Shown piece by piece: positions 41,758 to 50,244 of a DNA stretch of 64,000 nucleotides. The stretch lies in NCBI GenBank assembly GCA_001798595.1, contig MGSS01000097.1, forward strand, positions 1 through 64,000, written 5' to 3'. Position numbers and translations under genes: made by a program. The stretch is from Deltaproteobacteria bacterium RIFCSPLOWO2_12_FULL_60_19 (GTDB lineage Bacteria > Desulfobacterota > Binatia > UBA9968). Within the stretch, counting starts at the first letter, position 1, and the number at the start of each line of letters is the position of its first letter. Under the pieces are notes generated by a model, which made no database searches, was not told the DNA's origin, and worked only from the letters and a program-made list of their open reading frames with translations.

Positions 41758-43799
41758 CAGCTTCCATAGAGAAACTCGGGTAGCCACAACGTCATTCCCG
41801 GCCAGATGTACATGAAGGCCAGACAGATGCAGACGATGATCATATAGGGCATCATGCCGGCGAAGATCTGGTTGAGCGTCACATGTTTCGGCGCGACGCC
41901 CTTCAGGTAGAACGCCGACATCGCCACGGGCGGCGACAGGAACGCCGCCTGGAGATTGACCGCCACCATCGTGCCGAACAGGATCGGGTCCACCTGAAAG
42001 TGACTCAGCAACGGGATGAAGATCGGGCAAAAGATCACGATAATCTCGGTCCACTCGAGCGGCCAGCCCAAGATGAAGATGATCAGCTGGGCCACGATCA
42101 TGAAACCGAGCGGCGACAGGTTCATGCCGAGCACCCATCGCTCGATCAGCCCCTGGCCGCCGTGTAGCGCGAACACGGCGGAGAAGAGCGCCGAGCCGAC
42201 GAACAGCCAGCACACCATCGCGGTCGTCTTCGCCGTGAGGAACGTCGCTTCCTTGATGTTCCGCCGAAGATCCGGTGAGGTTTTGAGATTCCAGAGCCCC
42301 GGCACGACCGTGCCCAAGAACGTGCCGCCGAGTGAGCCCGACACGATCAGGGAGGCGAAATCCTCGCCCTGCCACCATCCGAGGCTGACGCCGATGATGG
42401 CTCCAGCTAAACTCCACCACAAGACTTGGCGTTGGTACTTCGCCATGACAGCGAGATACAGCGCGCCCAGGGCTCCCACCGCCGCCGACTCGGTTGCGGT
42501 GCAGATGCCGAACAGGATCACCGCGAGCACGACGAACGTGAGGACCCCGAGGGGCACCACCGATGCCGACAGCTCCTTGAGGATCTCGAGCTGCTCGCCG
42601 TCCATGCGCCGGTAGTAGATGGCGAGAAGGAGCGCCGAGAACGCGGCCAGTCCCCAGAACCATTGATAGAAATGCGCGGGGACCTCGCCCGCTCCAGCCA
42701 CGCCCGACTCGGTCACGGAGCCCATCTCCTCGGGTGGCGCGTCCGCGGCCCGCCCGGGCTCGTCGCTTTTCACCTCGGTCTCCGCCTCCCCTAGCTCTTG
42801 CGGCTTCTCCGAATCAGCCGTGGCGGGCGCTGCGGCGGGTGGCGCCGTGATCGCTGCAGCCTTCGGCGCCGAGACAGCCGCAGTTGTCGCCGCCGTCGGC
42901 GCGTTGTGAATGACGACGTACCACCAGGTCGCGCCGAACGTGCCGACCGTGAGTGCCAACGGCACCATGAGCGCCAGCACATCGTTGACGATGAGACCAT
43001 ACCTCACCGGCCGGCCGTCCGGCGCCGTCGCTCCCTGCACCAGGCTCGGCCGGAACACAGTGGCAAGCAGCCCGCCGACAACCCGCCGGGAATGGCCCCG
43101 CTCGAGTCGCTGGAGATAATCCGGCACCGCGACACGGTACTTGTCGGGCGGCAGCTTGGGCGCGATCTTCGGATTGAGGATCGCCCAGCCGAGGATGTAG
43201 ACGAGATAGAGGAACGTTAAAAAAAACCCTGGCAGCATGGCCGCCGCGTAGAGCTTGACGATCGACTGCCCGGCCACCGCGGCGTAGACGATAATCATCA
43301 CGGAGGGCGGGATCAGGATGCCCAGCGTGCCGCCGGCGGTGATGACGCCCGAGGCGAGCCGCACGTCGTAGCCGGCATTCAGCATCGGCCTGAGCGAGAT
43401 AACGCCCATCAGCACCACCACGGCGCCGACAATGCCGGAGGCGATGCCCCAGAACGCGGACACCATGAGCGTGGTGACGGCGAGCGAGGCGGGCACGCGC
43501 CGGAACGCGAGCTGCACGCTGTGGAACATCCGGTCGACCAGCGCCGCGCGCTCCATGATGTAGCCCATGAAAACGAACAGCGGAACGGAGAGCAGTGTGT
43601 CGTTGGTCATCACCCCGTAGCTCCGCTGCACGATCAGGTCGAAAATTCGATTATCGTACCAGAGGTGACCCGGCACCCAGAACGCGATGTAGCCGAAGAT
43701 CATCCCCAGACCCATGAGCGTGAAGGCGGTCGGGAAACCCATCATGATCGCGACCACGATGAGCCCCAGCATGGTGAGGCCGAGTGATGGATCGCTCAT
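41757..43799 (-). CDS. dctM: TRAP transporter large permease (DctM) with long insertion
   Basis: 680 residues from ATG 43799, against about 430 for a typical DctM. The N-terminal half has VPLFVFMGYIMERAALVDRM and GGTLGILIPPSVMIIVYAAV. The C-terminal half has ATESAAVGALGALYLAVMAK and ILGWPLEWTEIIVIFCPIFIPL. Between them lies an extra region that includes an Ala/Pro-rich, acidic linker (about 299-375) flanked by additional helices. The family resembles the mannitol/chloroaromatic-type TRAP group. It overlaps dctQ by four bases (ATGA) and would import a carboxylate using a Na+ or H+ gradient. Confidence 0.9.
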   Translation of the reverse strand: MSDPSLGLTMLGLIVVAIMMGFPTAFTLMGLGMIFGYIAFWVPGHLWYDNRIFDLIVQRSYGVMTNDTLLSVPLFVFMGYIMERAALVDRMFHSVQLAFRRVPASLAVTTLMVSAFWGIASGIVGAVVVLMGVISLRPMLNAGYDVRLASGVITAGGTLGILIPPSVMIIVYAAVAGQSIVKLYAAAMLPGFFLTFLYLVYILGWAILNPKIAPKLPPDKYRVAVPDYLQRLERGHSRRVVGGLLATVFRPSLVQGATAPDGRPVRYGLIVNDVLALMVPLALTVGTFGATWWYVVIHNAPTAATTAAVSAPKAAAITAPPAAAPATADSEKPQELGEAETEVKSDEPGRAADAPPEEMGSVTESGVAGAGEVPAHFYQWFWGLAAFSALLLAIYYRRMDGEQLEILKELSASVVPLGVLTFVVLAVILFGICTATESAAVGALGALYLAVMAKYQRQVLWWSLAGAIIGVSLGWWQGEDFASLIVSGSLGGTFLGTVVPGLWNLKTSPDLRRNIKEATFLTAKTTAMVCWLFVGSALFSAVFALHGGQGLIERWVLGMNLSPLGFMIVAQLIIFILGWPLEWTEIIVIFCPIFIPLLSHFQVDPILFGTMVAVNLQAAFLSPPVAMSAFYLKGVAPKHVTLNQIFAGMMPYMIIVCICLAFMYIWPGMTLWLPEFLYGS

Positions 43800-44503
43800 G
43801 GCTTGTTCTGCTCGTCCTTTTTTATCGCTCTCTCGTGCACCACGCCTTCTTCCATTACGCTGCGGTGGCGCGCGGCTTCGTCGATGGCGTGCGCCGTCTC
43901 CATCGCGGCCAGGCGCGACTCTTCGTCCACGTACTCGCTGTGGGAGAGCTGCGTGTCGATCACGTCGATCTCCTCGACGTCTTCGAGCCGCAAAGGCCAG
44001 GCGCCGGTGCGCAGGCACTCGATGCAGCGGACGATCTCGGCCAGCCCCTGGAGCATCACCAGCGCGCCCGCGATCGGGATCACCGATTTGAAGTGGTAGA
44101 TGGGCGGTCCCTCCGCCGTGATAGTCGAGTGCTCCCCGATGCGCCAGGAGTCGGCGGCGTAGCCGTAGCCCGCGTAGATAAGCCCCAGAATGCCCGGGAT
44201 GAAAAACAGCAAGTAGAGCGCGAGGTCGAGGGCGGCCTGGGCGCGCGGGCGCAGGTAGATGTAGACGAAGTCGGCGCGCACATGCGCGCTAAGTGCCAGC
44301 GTGTAGGCGCCGCACATCATGAAGAGCGTGCCGTAGAGCATGTTATTGAAGTCGAAGATCCAGGCGGTCGGTGCGTTCAGGATGTAGCGCTTGAAGACCT
44401 CAATTGACACCACGAACGTCAGCGCCACGATCAGCCAGGCAAAGGCTTTGCCCGACCAGTAGCTGACCTCGTCGATGGCGTGGACCAAGCGCTGGGCGTT
44501 CAT
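43796..44503 (-). CDS. dctQ: TRAP transporter small permease (DctQ)
   Basis: 235 residues from ATG 44503. Hydrophobic segments are arranged as four helices, including AFAWLIVALTFVVSIEVFKRYI and MLYGTLFMMCGAYTLAL. An earlier ATG at 44527 lies inside a strong hairpin and is rejected. A hydrophilic C-terminal extension of about 75 residues with many Glu and His is unusual for DctQ. The stop overlaps dctM. Confidence 0.85.
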   Translation of the reverse strand: MNAQRLVHAIDEVSYWSGKAFAWLIVALTFVVSIEVFKRYILNAPTAWIFDFNNMLYGTLFMMCGAYTLALSAHVRADFVYIYLRPRAQAALDLALYLLFFIPGILGLIYAGYGYAADSWRIGEHSTITAEGPPIYHFKSVIPIAGALVMLQGLAEIVRCIECLRTGAWPLRLEDVEEIDVIDTQLSHSEYVDEESRLAAMETAHAIDEAARHRSVMEEGVVHERAIKKDEQNKP

Positions 44504-44517
44504 TGAGGCAGGAAAAT

Positions 44518-44559
44518 GGCCAGCCATCAGCCTAATCAGCCTAAGGCTGATGGCTGGCC
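44518..44559 (-). repeat. Strong hairpin between dctP and dctQ
   Basis: Perfect 16-bp arms GGCCAGCCATCAGCCT and AGGCTGATGGCTGGCC with a 10-nt loop. It lies 23 bases after the dctP stop and just before the dctQ start. Such intercistronic hairpins often protect the upstream receptor mRNA and lower permease expression; that role is inferred. Confidence 0.8.
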
Positions 44560-44582
44560 TAGTTAGCAGGGGCCACGCAGAG

Positions 44583-45812
44583 CTAGCCTTTCTTGGCCGC
44601 CGGGGCCTCGGGTTTGGCGGCCGGCGCTGCGGGCTTGGCTGCCTGTGGGGCCGGTTTAGCGGCCGGCTTCTTGGCGAAGTAGTGGTTATACGCCATTCGG
44701 GAGCTAACTTGGGTGTCGAGGAACCATTTCACCGCGCGCTCGGCAAACTTGCGCTGCGACTCGGCGATCTCCTTGAACATTGGCGTCTGCGCCGAGTACT
44801 TCGCCAGGACCCCGTCGAAGATGTCGAGCTGCTTCTGCAGCACCGAATCCGGGGTCTTGTAGAACCTCACCTTATCTTTGGTCTGCAGCTCGATGTAGTC
44901 TTGCGAGTAGCGATCGATCGCCTTCCATGACATGTCGGCGGACGCCGCCTCGACGGCGAGCGCGATGATCGCCTTCATTTTGTCCGGCAGCGCGTCATAC
45001 TTGGTCTTGTTGAACGTGATCTCGAACTGCTCGGCGTTCTGGTGGTAGCTCTGCAGCATGCAGACCTTGGAAACGTCAGCGAAGCCGAGGAGTCGGTCTG
45101 AGGACGCATTATTGAATTCTGCGGCATCGAGGAGCCCCCGGTCCATCGCCGGCACGATCTCGCCGCCGGGCAGCGCGTTCACCGCCGCGCCCATACCCTG
45201 GAATAGGTCAATCGAAATGCCCACGGTGCGGAACTTGAGCCCCTTGAAGTCGTCGGGCTTGGTGATCGGCTTCTTGAACCAACCGAGCGGCTGCGTCGGC
45301 ATCGGCCCGTAGGGGAAGGAGACGACGTTGGCGCCGATCGACGCGTAGAGCTTGCTGAGCAGCTCCTTGCCGCCGCCGTACTTGTGCCAGGAAAGCATCA
45401 TGTTGGCGTCCATGGCGAACGCGGGGCTCGAACCCCAGAGCGCGAGCGCATTGCTCTTACCGTAGTGGTACACGAGCACGCCGTGGCCGCCGTCGAGCGT
45501 GCCCTTCGACACGGCGTCGAGCAGTTGGAAGGCCGGCACGACAGCGCCTGCGGGCAACACCTCGATCTTCAAGTCGCCGCCGGTCATGTCGTTGACCTTC
45601 TTGGCGTAGTCGAGGGCGTACTCGTGGAAGATGTCCTTCTGCGGCCAGGTGCTCTGCCAGCGCATCGAGATCGGCCCCACCTGCCCCTTGGCGATCATCG
45701 GGAAGCCGAGCGCCGCGGCCCCGCCTGCGGCCACCGCCGCCTTGAGGATGTTGCGGCGGGATACTTTCTTATCCTTATCACCTCTCGCCTGGAGCTTGTT
45801 TTGATCGGTCAT
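44583..45812 (-). CDS. dctP: TRAP transporter periplasmic receptor (DctP)
   Basis: 409 residues. A twin-arginine-like signal (SRRNILKAAVAAGGAAALG) is visible, so export may be by Tat. The DctP fold is shown by MRWQSTWPQKDIFHEYALDY, FDGVLAKYSAQTP-type helices and GLKFRTVGISIDLFQ. ATG 45812 is preferred to 45818 because AAGGAGG is then 8 bases upstream. The last 29 residues are a repetitive Ala/Pro/Lys tail, which is odd for a receptor. It is divergent from the glc genes and has its own promoter. Confidence 0.92.
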   Translation of the reverse strand: MTDQNKLQARGDKDKKVSRRNILKAAVAAGGAAALGFPMIAKGQVGPISMRWQSTWPQKDIFHEYALDYAKKVNDMTGGDLKIEVLPAGAVVPAFQLLDAVSKGTLDGGHGVLVYHYGKSNALALWGSSPAFAMDANMMLSWHKYGGGKELLSKLYASIGANVVSFPYGPMPTQPLGWFKKPITKPDDFKGLKFRTVGISIDLFQGMGAAVNALPGGEIVPAMDRGLLDAAEFNNASSDRLLGFADVSKVCMLQSYHQNAEQFEITFNKTKYDALPDKMKAIIALAVEAASADMSWKAIDRYSQDYIELQTKDKVRFYKTPDSVLQKQLDIFDGVLAKYSAQTPMFKEIAESQRKFAERAVKWFLDTQVSSRMAYNHYFAKKPAAKPAPQAAKPAAPAAKPEAPAAKKG

Positions 45813-45847
45813 GGTCATCTCCTCCTTCCGTTACATAACGTCAGCCG

Positions 45848-45876
45848 CTTATATATATTTTGGGACCGCGCGTCAA
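45848..45876 (-). promoter_or_regulatory. Sigma-70-type promoter of dctPQM
   Basis: On the minus strand TTGACG (45876-45871), a 17-nt spacer and TATAAG (45853-45848) give 5/6 matches at both boxes with ideal spacing. The start would be near 45841, about 30 bases before ATG 45812. Confidence 0.6.
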
Positions 45877-45921
45877 TCCCTATTTGACACCCCCTCCACA
45901 CCTCGGATAGGCTTCTGTCAA

Positions 45922-47358
45922 ATGAGCCGCGACGATCTCATTAATCAACTGCGCGCCATCGTCGGCGAAAAGTATCTCCTGCTGGAGAAAGAAGACGTCA
46001 TCGTCTATGAGCAGGACGGCTCGATCCTCCAGGCGATGCCGGAGATTGTCGTCCTGCCGGGCAACGCCGGCGAGGTGGCGGAGGTGGTGAAAGCGGCTAA
46101 GCGCGCCGGCGCTCCTATTGTCCCGCGCGGCTCGGGCACCGGCCTGGCGGGCGGCGCGGTGCCGGCGGAAGGCGGGATCGTCCTCTCCCTCGCCCGCTTG
46201 AACCGCATTCTTGAGATCGACCTGAAAAACCGCCTGGCCGTCGTCGAGCCGGGCGTGATCAACCTGGACGTGAGCAAAGCGATCGCGCAGGACGGTTTTT
46301 TCTACGCGCCCGACCCCAGCAGCCAGGCCGCCTGCTCCATCGGCGGCAACGTCGCCAACAACTCCGGCGGCCCCCACACGCTGGCCTACGGCGTGACTAC
46401 GAATCACGTGCTCGGCGTCGAGGTCGTGCTGGACGACGGCCGAGTCGTCTGGCTTGGCGGCCGCGTGGCCGACTCGCCGGGCTACGACCTCTGCGGCGTG
46501 TTCGTCGGCTCCGAAGGAACGATGGGGATCGTGACCAAAGCGGCGGTGCGGCTCATGCGAACGCGCGAGTCGGTGCGCACGTTGCTCGCCGTCTTCGATC
46601 GCACGGAGGCGGCCACCAAGACCGTGGTCGATGTCACCGCGGCCGGCATCATCCCGGCGGCGCTGGAGATGATGGATAGGCTGACGATCTCCGCCGTCGC
46701 CCAGGCCGTTCCCGGTGTCTACCCGCGCGACGCGGAGGCCGTCCTCCTCGTGGAAGTGGAGGGGTTAACCGAGACCACGGAGCGGGCGATCCGTCTCGTG
46801 CAAACGATCTGCGAGCGCAGCGGCGCGCGCGAGGTCAGGATCGCCGCGAACCAAGCTGAGCGCCAATTATTATGGAAAGGACGCAAAGAGGCCTTCGGCG
46901 CGATGGGCCTCCTCGCGCCCAACTACTACGTGCAGGACGGCGTCGTGCCGCGCAGCCGGCTGCCTGAGATCATGAAACAGGTGGCGGAGATCGGTGAGCG
47001 CTATCGTCTGAGGATTGCCAACGTCTTTCATGCCGGCGACGGCAACCTGCACCCGAATATTTTGTTCGACATGCGCGCGCCCGGAGAATTAGACCGCGTG
47101 ATCGAGGCGGGCGCGGCGATACTCAAGGCCTGCGTGGACGCGGGCGGGAGCATCACCGGCGAGCACGGCATCGGCCTGGAGAAAAAGGCTTACATCGGCC
47201 TGCTGTTTAATGAGTATGACCTCGAGGCCATGGCGCGGGTCAGGCGCGTGTTCGACCCCGAGGGGCGCTTCAATCCGGCGAAATTGTTCCCGACGCCGGT
47301 AAGCTGCGGCGAGGTGCGCCGCCAGCCGCAGACTATTCCGGCGGGACTGTGGATCTGA
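45922..47358 (+). CDS. glcD: FAD-linked oxidase, GlcD-like (D-2-hydroxyacid/glycolate oxidase subunit)
   Basis: 478 residues from ATG 45922. The FAD-binding domain has PRGSGTGLAGGAVPAEGGIV and GGNVANNSGGPHTLAYGVTT; the C-terminal domain has HAGDGNLHPNILFD and ITGEHGIGLEKK. This is GlcD, the catalytic flavoprotein of glycolate oxidase, or the related D-lactate-type enzyme. It faces dctP across about 110 bases. An AT-rich repeat, then the iron-sulfur and second FAD subunit genes follow. Confidence 0.88.
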   Translation: MSRDDLINQLRAIVGEKYLLLEKEDVIVYEQDGSILQAMPEIVVLPGNAGEVAEVVKAAKRAGAPIVPRGSGTGLAGGAVPAEGGIVLSLARLNRILEIDLKNRLAVVEPGVINLDVSKAIAQDGFFYAPDPSSQAACSIGGNVANNSGGPHTLAYGVTTNHVLGVEVVLDDGRVVWLGGRVADSPGYDLCGVFVGSEGTMGIVTKAAVRLMRTRESVRTLLAVFDRTEAATKTVVDVTAAGIIPAALEMMDRLTISAVAQAVPGVYPRDAEAVLLVEVEGLTETTERAIRLVQTICERSGAREVRIAANQAERQLLWKGRKEAFGAMGLLAPNYYVQDGVVPRSRLPEIMKQVAEIGERYRLRIANVFHAGDGNLHPNILFDMRAPGELDRVIEAGAAILKACVDAGGSITGEHGIGLEKKAYIGLLFNEYDLEAMARVRRVFDPEGRFNPAKLFPTPVSCGEVRRQPQTIPAGLWI

Positions 47359-47361
47359 CCC

Positions 47362-47470
47362 ATTGCAAAATGAAAATTGCAAAATGCAAAGGTCAAAATT
47401 TTAGATTTCGGCTTCCGGACGGCGTTTCTTCAATTTTGCATTTTTCAGTTTGCACTTTGCATTTTGCATT
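47362..47470. repeat. AT-rich inverted repeat, family D
   Basis: ATTGCAAAATGAAAATTGC at the left and TTTGCACTTTGCATTTTGC at the right are loosely inverted. It starts four bases after the glcD stop. Similar to 41668-41757, with a shared TGCAAAATGAAAAT unit. Confidence 0.7.
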
Positions 47471-47487
47471 GACCGTCTTAGTCGTCT

Positions 47488-48807
47488 ATGGAGCGCGCAT
47501 TGACACAAACTGAAGCTTCCATCGAGGCAAAGGTATCCGGCCTTCCCGCTCTGGATATCCCCGAACTCTACCAGTGCGTCCACTGCGGCCTCTGCTTGGA
47601 CCAGTGTCCGACCTATCGCGCGCTGCACATCGAATCGGAATCGCCGCGCGGCCGTATCCATCTGGTGCGGGCCGCTGCCGAAGGCCGCATCGAGCTCAAT
47701 GAAAGATTCGCGAGCCATCTCAATCTCTGCCTGATGTGCCGGGCCTGTGAGAGCGCCTGCCCCTCCGGAGTCCAATACGGCCGCATCGCCGAGGCGGCGC
47801 GAGAGATTCTGGGACCGCCGGGATCGCCGCTCGCCCGCGCCGTTCAGCGGGCGGCGTTTCAATATCTGCTCCCCTCTCCCCTGCGCTTGAGAATAGCCGC
47901 GCGCCTGCTCGGGTTCTACCAGCGGAGCGGCCTTGGGCGCCTGCTTGAGCTCGCCCTCCCGGAACGATTGCGCGAGATGCAGTCGATGATGCCGGCCGTG
48001 CCGCGCCGCTTCTTCAACCCACGGTCCGAGGTGATGCCGGCGATCGCGAAAAATCGCGCGCGCGTCGGCATGCTGAGCGGCTGCGTGATGAGCGTCCTCT
48101 TCCCCGAGGTCAACGAAGCGACGCTCCGAGTGCTCAGGCTGAACGGCTGCGACGTGGTCCTCCCGAAAAAGCAGCTCTGCTGCGGCGCGCTCAACGTTCA
48201 CAACGGCGAGACCGTGACGGCCAAGGCGATGGCGCGGCAAAACATCGACGCCTTTCTCGAATCGAAGCTGGATGCCGTCGTGGTGAACGCCGCCGGCTGC
48301 GGCGCGGCGATGAAGGAGTACGGCCATCTGCTGCGCGACGATCCGGCCTACGCGGAAAAGGCCGAGCGCTTCGGCCGGCTGGTAAAAGATGCCGGCGAAT
48401 ATCTGTTCGAGCTCGGCCCGCGCGCGCCGCAACGCCCGATCGAACGGGTCGTCACCTATCAGGATCCCTGCCATCTGGCCCACGGCCAGAAAATCAGAAG
48501 CCAGCCGCGCGAGCTGCTCAAGGCCATTCCCGGAATCGAGCTGAGAGAGATGAACGGCGCCGACCGCTGCTGCGGCAGCGCCGGGATCTACAATCTCACC
48601 CATCCCGAGATGTCGCAGGAGCTGTTGCAAGAAAAAATGGCGGCGATCGCGGAGACTTCCGCCGAAATCGTCGTCGCGCCCAATCCCGGCTGCATGCTGC
48701 AGCTGCGCTACGGCGCCAAGCGCTACGGCCCGCCGGTCGAAGTTCTCCACCTCATGGATCTCCTGGATCGGGCCTACGACGCGAACCAGGGTTTTTCGCT
48801 CAGATGA
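47488..48807 (+). CDS. glcF: Iron-sulfur subunit, GlcF-like
   Basis: 439 residues. Two [4Fe-4S] ferredoxin-type motifs are present: CVHCGLCLDQCP and CLMCRACESACP. Two CCG domains follow (QLCCGALNVHNG and DRCCGSAGIYN). This matches the electron-carrying subunit of glycolate oxidase. Its TGA overlaps the next gene's ATG by four bases. The order D-F-E rather than D-E-F is a variant. Confidence 0.9.
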   Translation: MERALTQTEASIEAKVSGLPALDIPELYQCVHCGLCLDQCPTYRALHIESESPRGRIHLVRAAAEGRIELNERFASHLNLCLMCRACESACPSGVQYGRIAEAAREILGPPGSPLARAVQRAAFQYLLPSPLRLRIAARLLGFYQRSGLGRLLELALPERLREMQSMMPAVPRRFFNPRSEVMPAIAKNRARVGMLSGCVMSVLFPEVNEATLRVLRLNGCDVVLPKKQLCCGALNVHNGETVTAKAMARQNIDAFLESKLDAVVVNAAGCGAAMKEYGHLLRDDPAYAEKAERFGRLVKDAGEYLFELGPRAPQRPIERVVTYQDPCHLAHGQKIRSQPRELLKAIPGIELREMNGADRCCGSAGIYNLTHPEMSQELLQEKMAAIAETSAEIVVAPNPGCMLQLRYGAKRYGPPVEVLHLMDLLDRAYDANQGFSLR

Positions 48808-50096
48808 AGCTCTCCGGCGAAGCTTTGCGCGCCCGATTGGAACAAGAGCTGGGCGCCGAGTCCGTGGAATTCCGTCCGCTCTTTTTGGAAGCGTACGCCG
48901 TCGACGGCAAGTCGCCGGGCCTGCTCTGCCTTCCCGCCGGGCCGGAAGAGGTGGCGTCGGTCCTGCGCCTCTGCGCGGAGAATCAAGCCTCAGTCATCCC
49001 GTGGGGCGGCGGGACATCCATGAGTTTGGGAAATATTCCGCGCGCTGCGGGTGTCGTGGTCGGACTGGAAAAGTTGGCGCAGTTGATCGAGCACGACGAC
49101 GCCAATCTCACGGCTACGGCCCAGGCGGGGATGCAGGTCGCCGCGTTTCAGGAGCTCCTGGGACAGCGTCGCCAGTTTTTTCCGGTCGATCCGCCTCTCG
49201 CTCAGCTGGCCACGCTCGGCGGGATCGTCGCCGCAAATGTCAATGGCCCGCGCCGGATGCAATACGGCGGCGTGCGCGACCTGACGATCGGCATGAAAGT
49301 GGCGCTCGCTACCGGCGAACAAATCAAGTCGGGCGGCAAGGTGGTGAAAAACGTCGCCGGCTACGATCTGTGCAAGCTCTTTGTCGGCTCGTTGGGCACG
49401 CTCGGCATCATTACCGAGGTGACGCTCAGGATGGCGCCGCTCCCCGACAGCGCGGCTTCGGTTGTGGCCGCAGGCCCGTTGGATCGATGCGCCCGTTTTG
49501 TGGAGCAACTCTCCGACGGGCCGCTGCTGCCGGCCGCCGTAACCATCTTGAGCGCCGGCGGCAATGCGCAAACACCGGCGGTCGCAACCTGGGTGGAGGG
49601 ATTTGAGGAAGCGGTCGCGCGCCAGCTCCGCGACCTGGCGGCGCTGGCGGACGAGGCCGGGCTGGCCTCTGAAGCGCTCCGCCAGGAGCCGCACCGGCGT
49701 CTATGGGAAGAAGTTGAAGATTTCGGTGCGAACGGCGAGGGCGTGCTCTTCCGGATCGCCGTCCCCATAGGGGCGATGGGGGAGATATTGGCGACCATCG
49801 ATCGCTGGAGCGGCGAAGCGGCGACGCCGGCGCGCTACGTGGCGCACGCCGGAACGGGAACGGTGTGGCTGCTCGCCGGCAACGATCCATCGAGCCTGGG
49901 ATGGTTTCCCAGACTGATCGCGCTGGCTCAGGGCCACAAAGGCCACGTGGTCGTCGCGGCGGCGCCCCCGGAATTAAAAGCCGGCATCGACGTGTGGGGG
50001 CCGGCCCCGGCAAGCCTGGGGCTGATGCGCGAGATCAAGCGGCGGTTCGATCCTCAGGAAATATTGAACCCCGGCCGCTTCCTCGGCGGTCTGTAA
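48804..50096 (+). CDS. glcE: FAD-binding subunit, GlcE-like
   Basis: 430 residues with one FAD_binding_4 domain: VIPWGGGTSMSLGNIP, LGGIVAANVNGPRRMQYGGV and GKVVKNVAGYDLCKLFVGSLG. It shares the N-terminal FAD fold with GlcD and lacks its C-terminal signature HAGDGN. It completes the three-subunit glycolate-oxidase-like complex, probably at the inner membrane face. Confidence 0.88.
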   Translation: MKLSGEALRARLEQELGAESVEFRPLFLEAYAVDGKSPGLLCLPAGPEEVASVLRLCAENQASVIPWGGGTSMSLGNIPRAAGVVVGLEKLAQLIEHDDANLTATAQAGMQVAAFQELLGQRRQFFPVDPPLAQLATLGGIVAANVNGPRRMQYGGVRDLTIGMKVALATGEQIKSGGKVVKNVAGYDLCKLFVGSLGTLGIITEVTLRMAPLPDSAASVVAAGPLDRCARFVEQLSDGPLLPAAVTILSAGGNAQTPAVATWVEGFEEAVARQLRDLAALADEAGLASEALRQEPHRRLWEEVEDFGANGEGVLFRIAVPIGAMGEILATIDRWSGEAATPARYVAHAGTGTVWLLAGNDPSSLGWFPRLIALAQGHKGHVVVAAAPPELKAGIDVWGPAPASLGLMREIKRRFDPQEILNPGRFLGGL

Positions 50097-50121
50097 AGAC
50101 TCAAAGGAAGACAAGATGACT

Positions 50122-50192
50122 CGCGCAAAGACGCAAAGCGCGCCAAGTTCGGAGAAATATTTCTCTCTTTGCGTTCTTGGCGTCTTGGCGCG
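50122..50192. repeat. Inverted repeat of the CGCCAAGACGCAAAG type
   Basis: The left arm CGCGCAAAGACGCAAAGC and the right arm, GCGTCTTGGCGCG preceded by TTTGCGTTCTTG, form an imperfect hairpin just after glcE. This sequence type is widely seen between genes in bacterial genomes; it could be a terminator. Confidence 0.65.
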
Positions 50193-50244
50193 ATAAATTT
50201 TTTTGCAGTCGTTGTGCATAACATTATCGAAAGGAGTTCGGCTC

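Noticed and set aside
44525..44527. ATG 44527 as dctQ start
   Set aside because: It lies inside a perfect 16-bp hairpin with no ribosome-binding site; ATG 44503 follows it.
50122..50192. CRISPR-like repeat
   Set aside because: It is one imperfect inverted pair, with no regular repeat-spacer array anywhere in the window.
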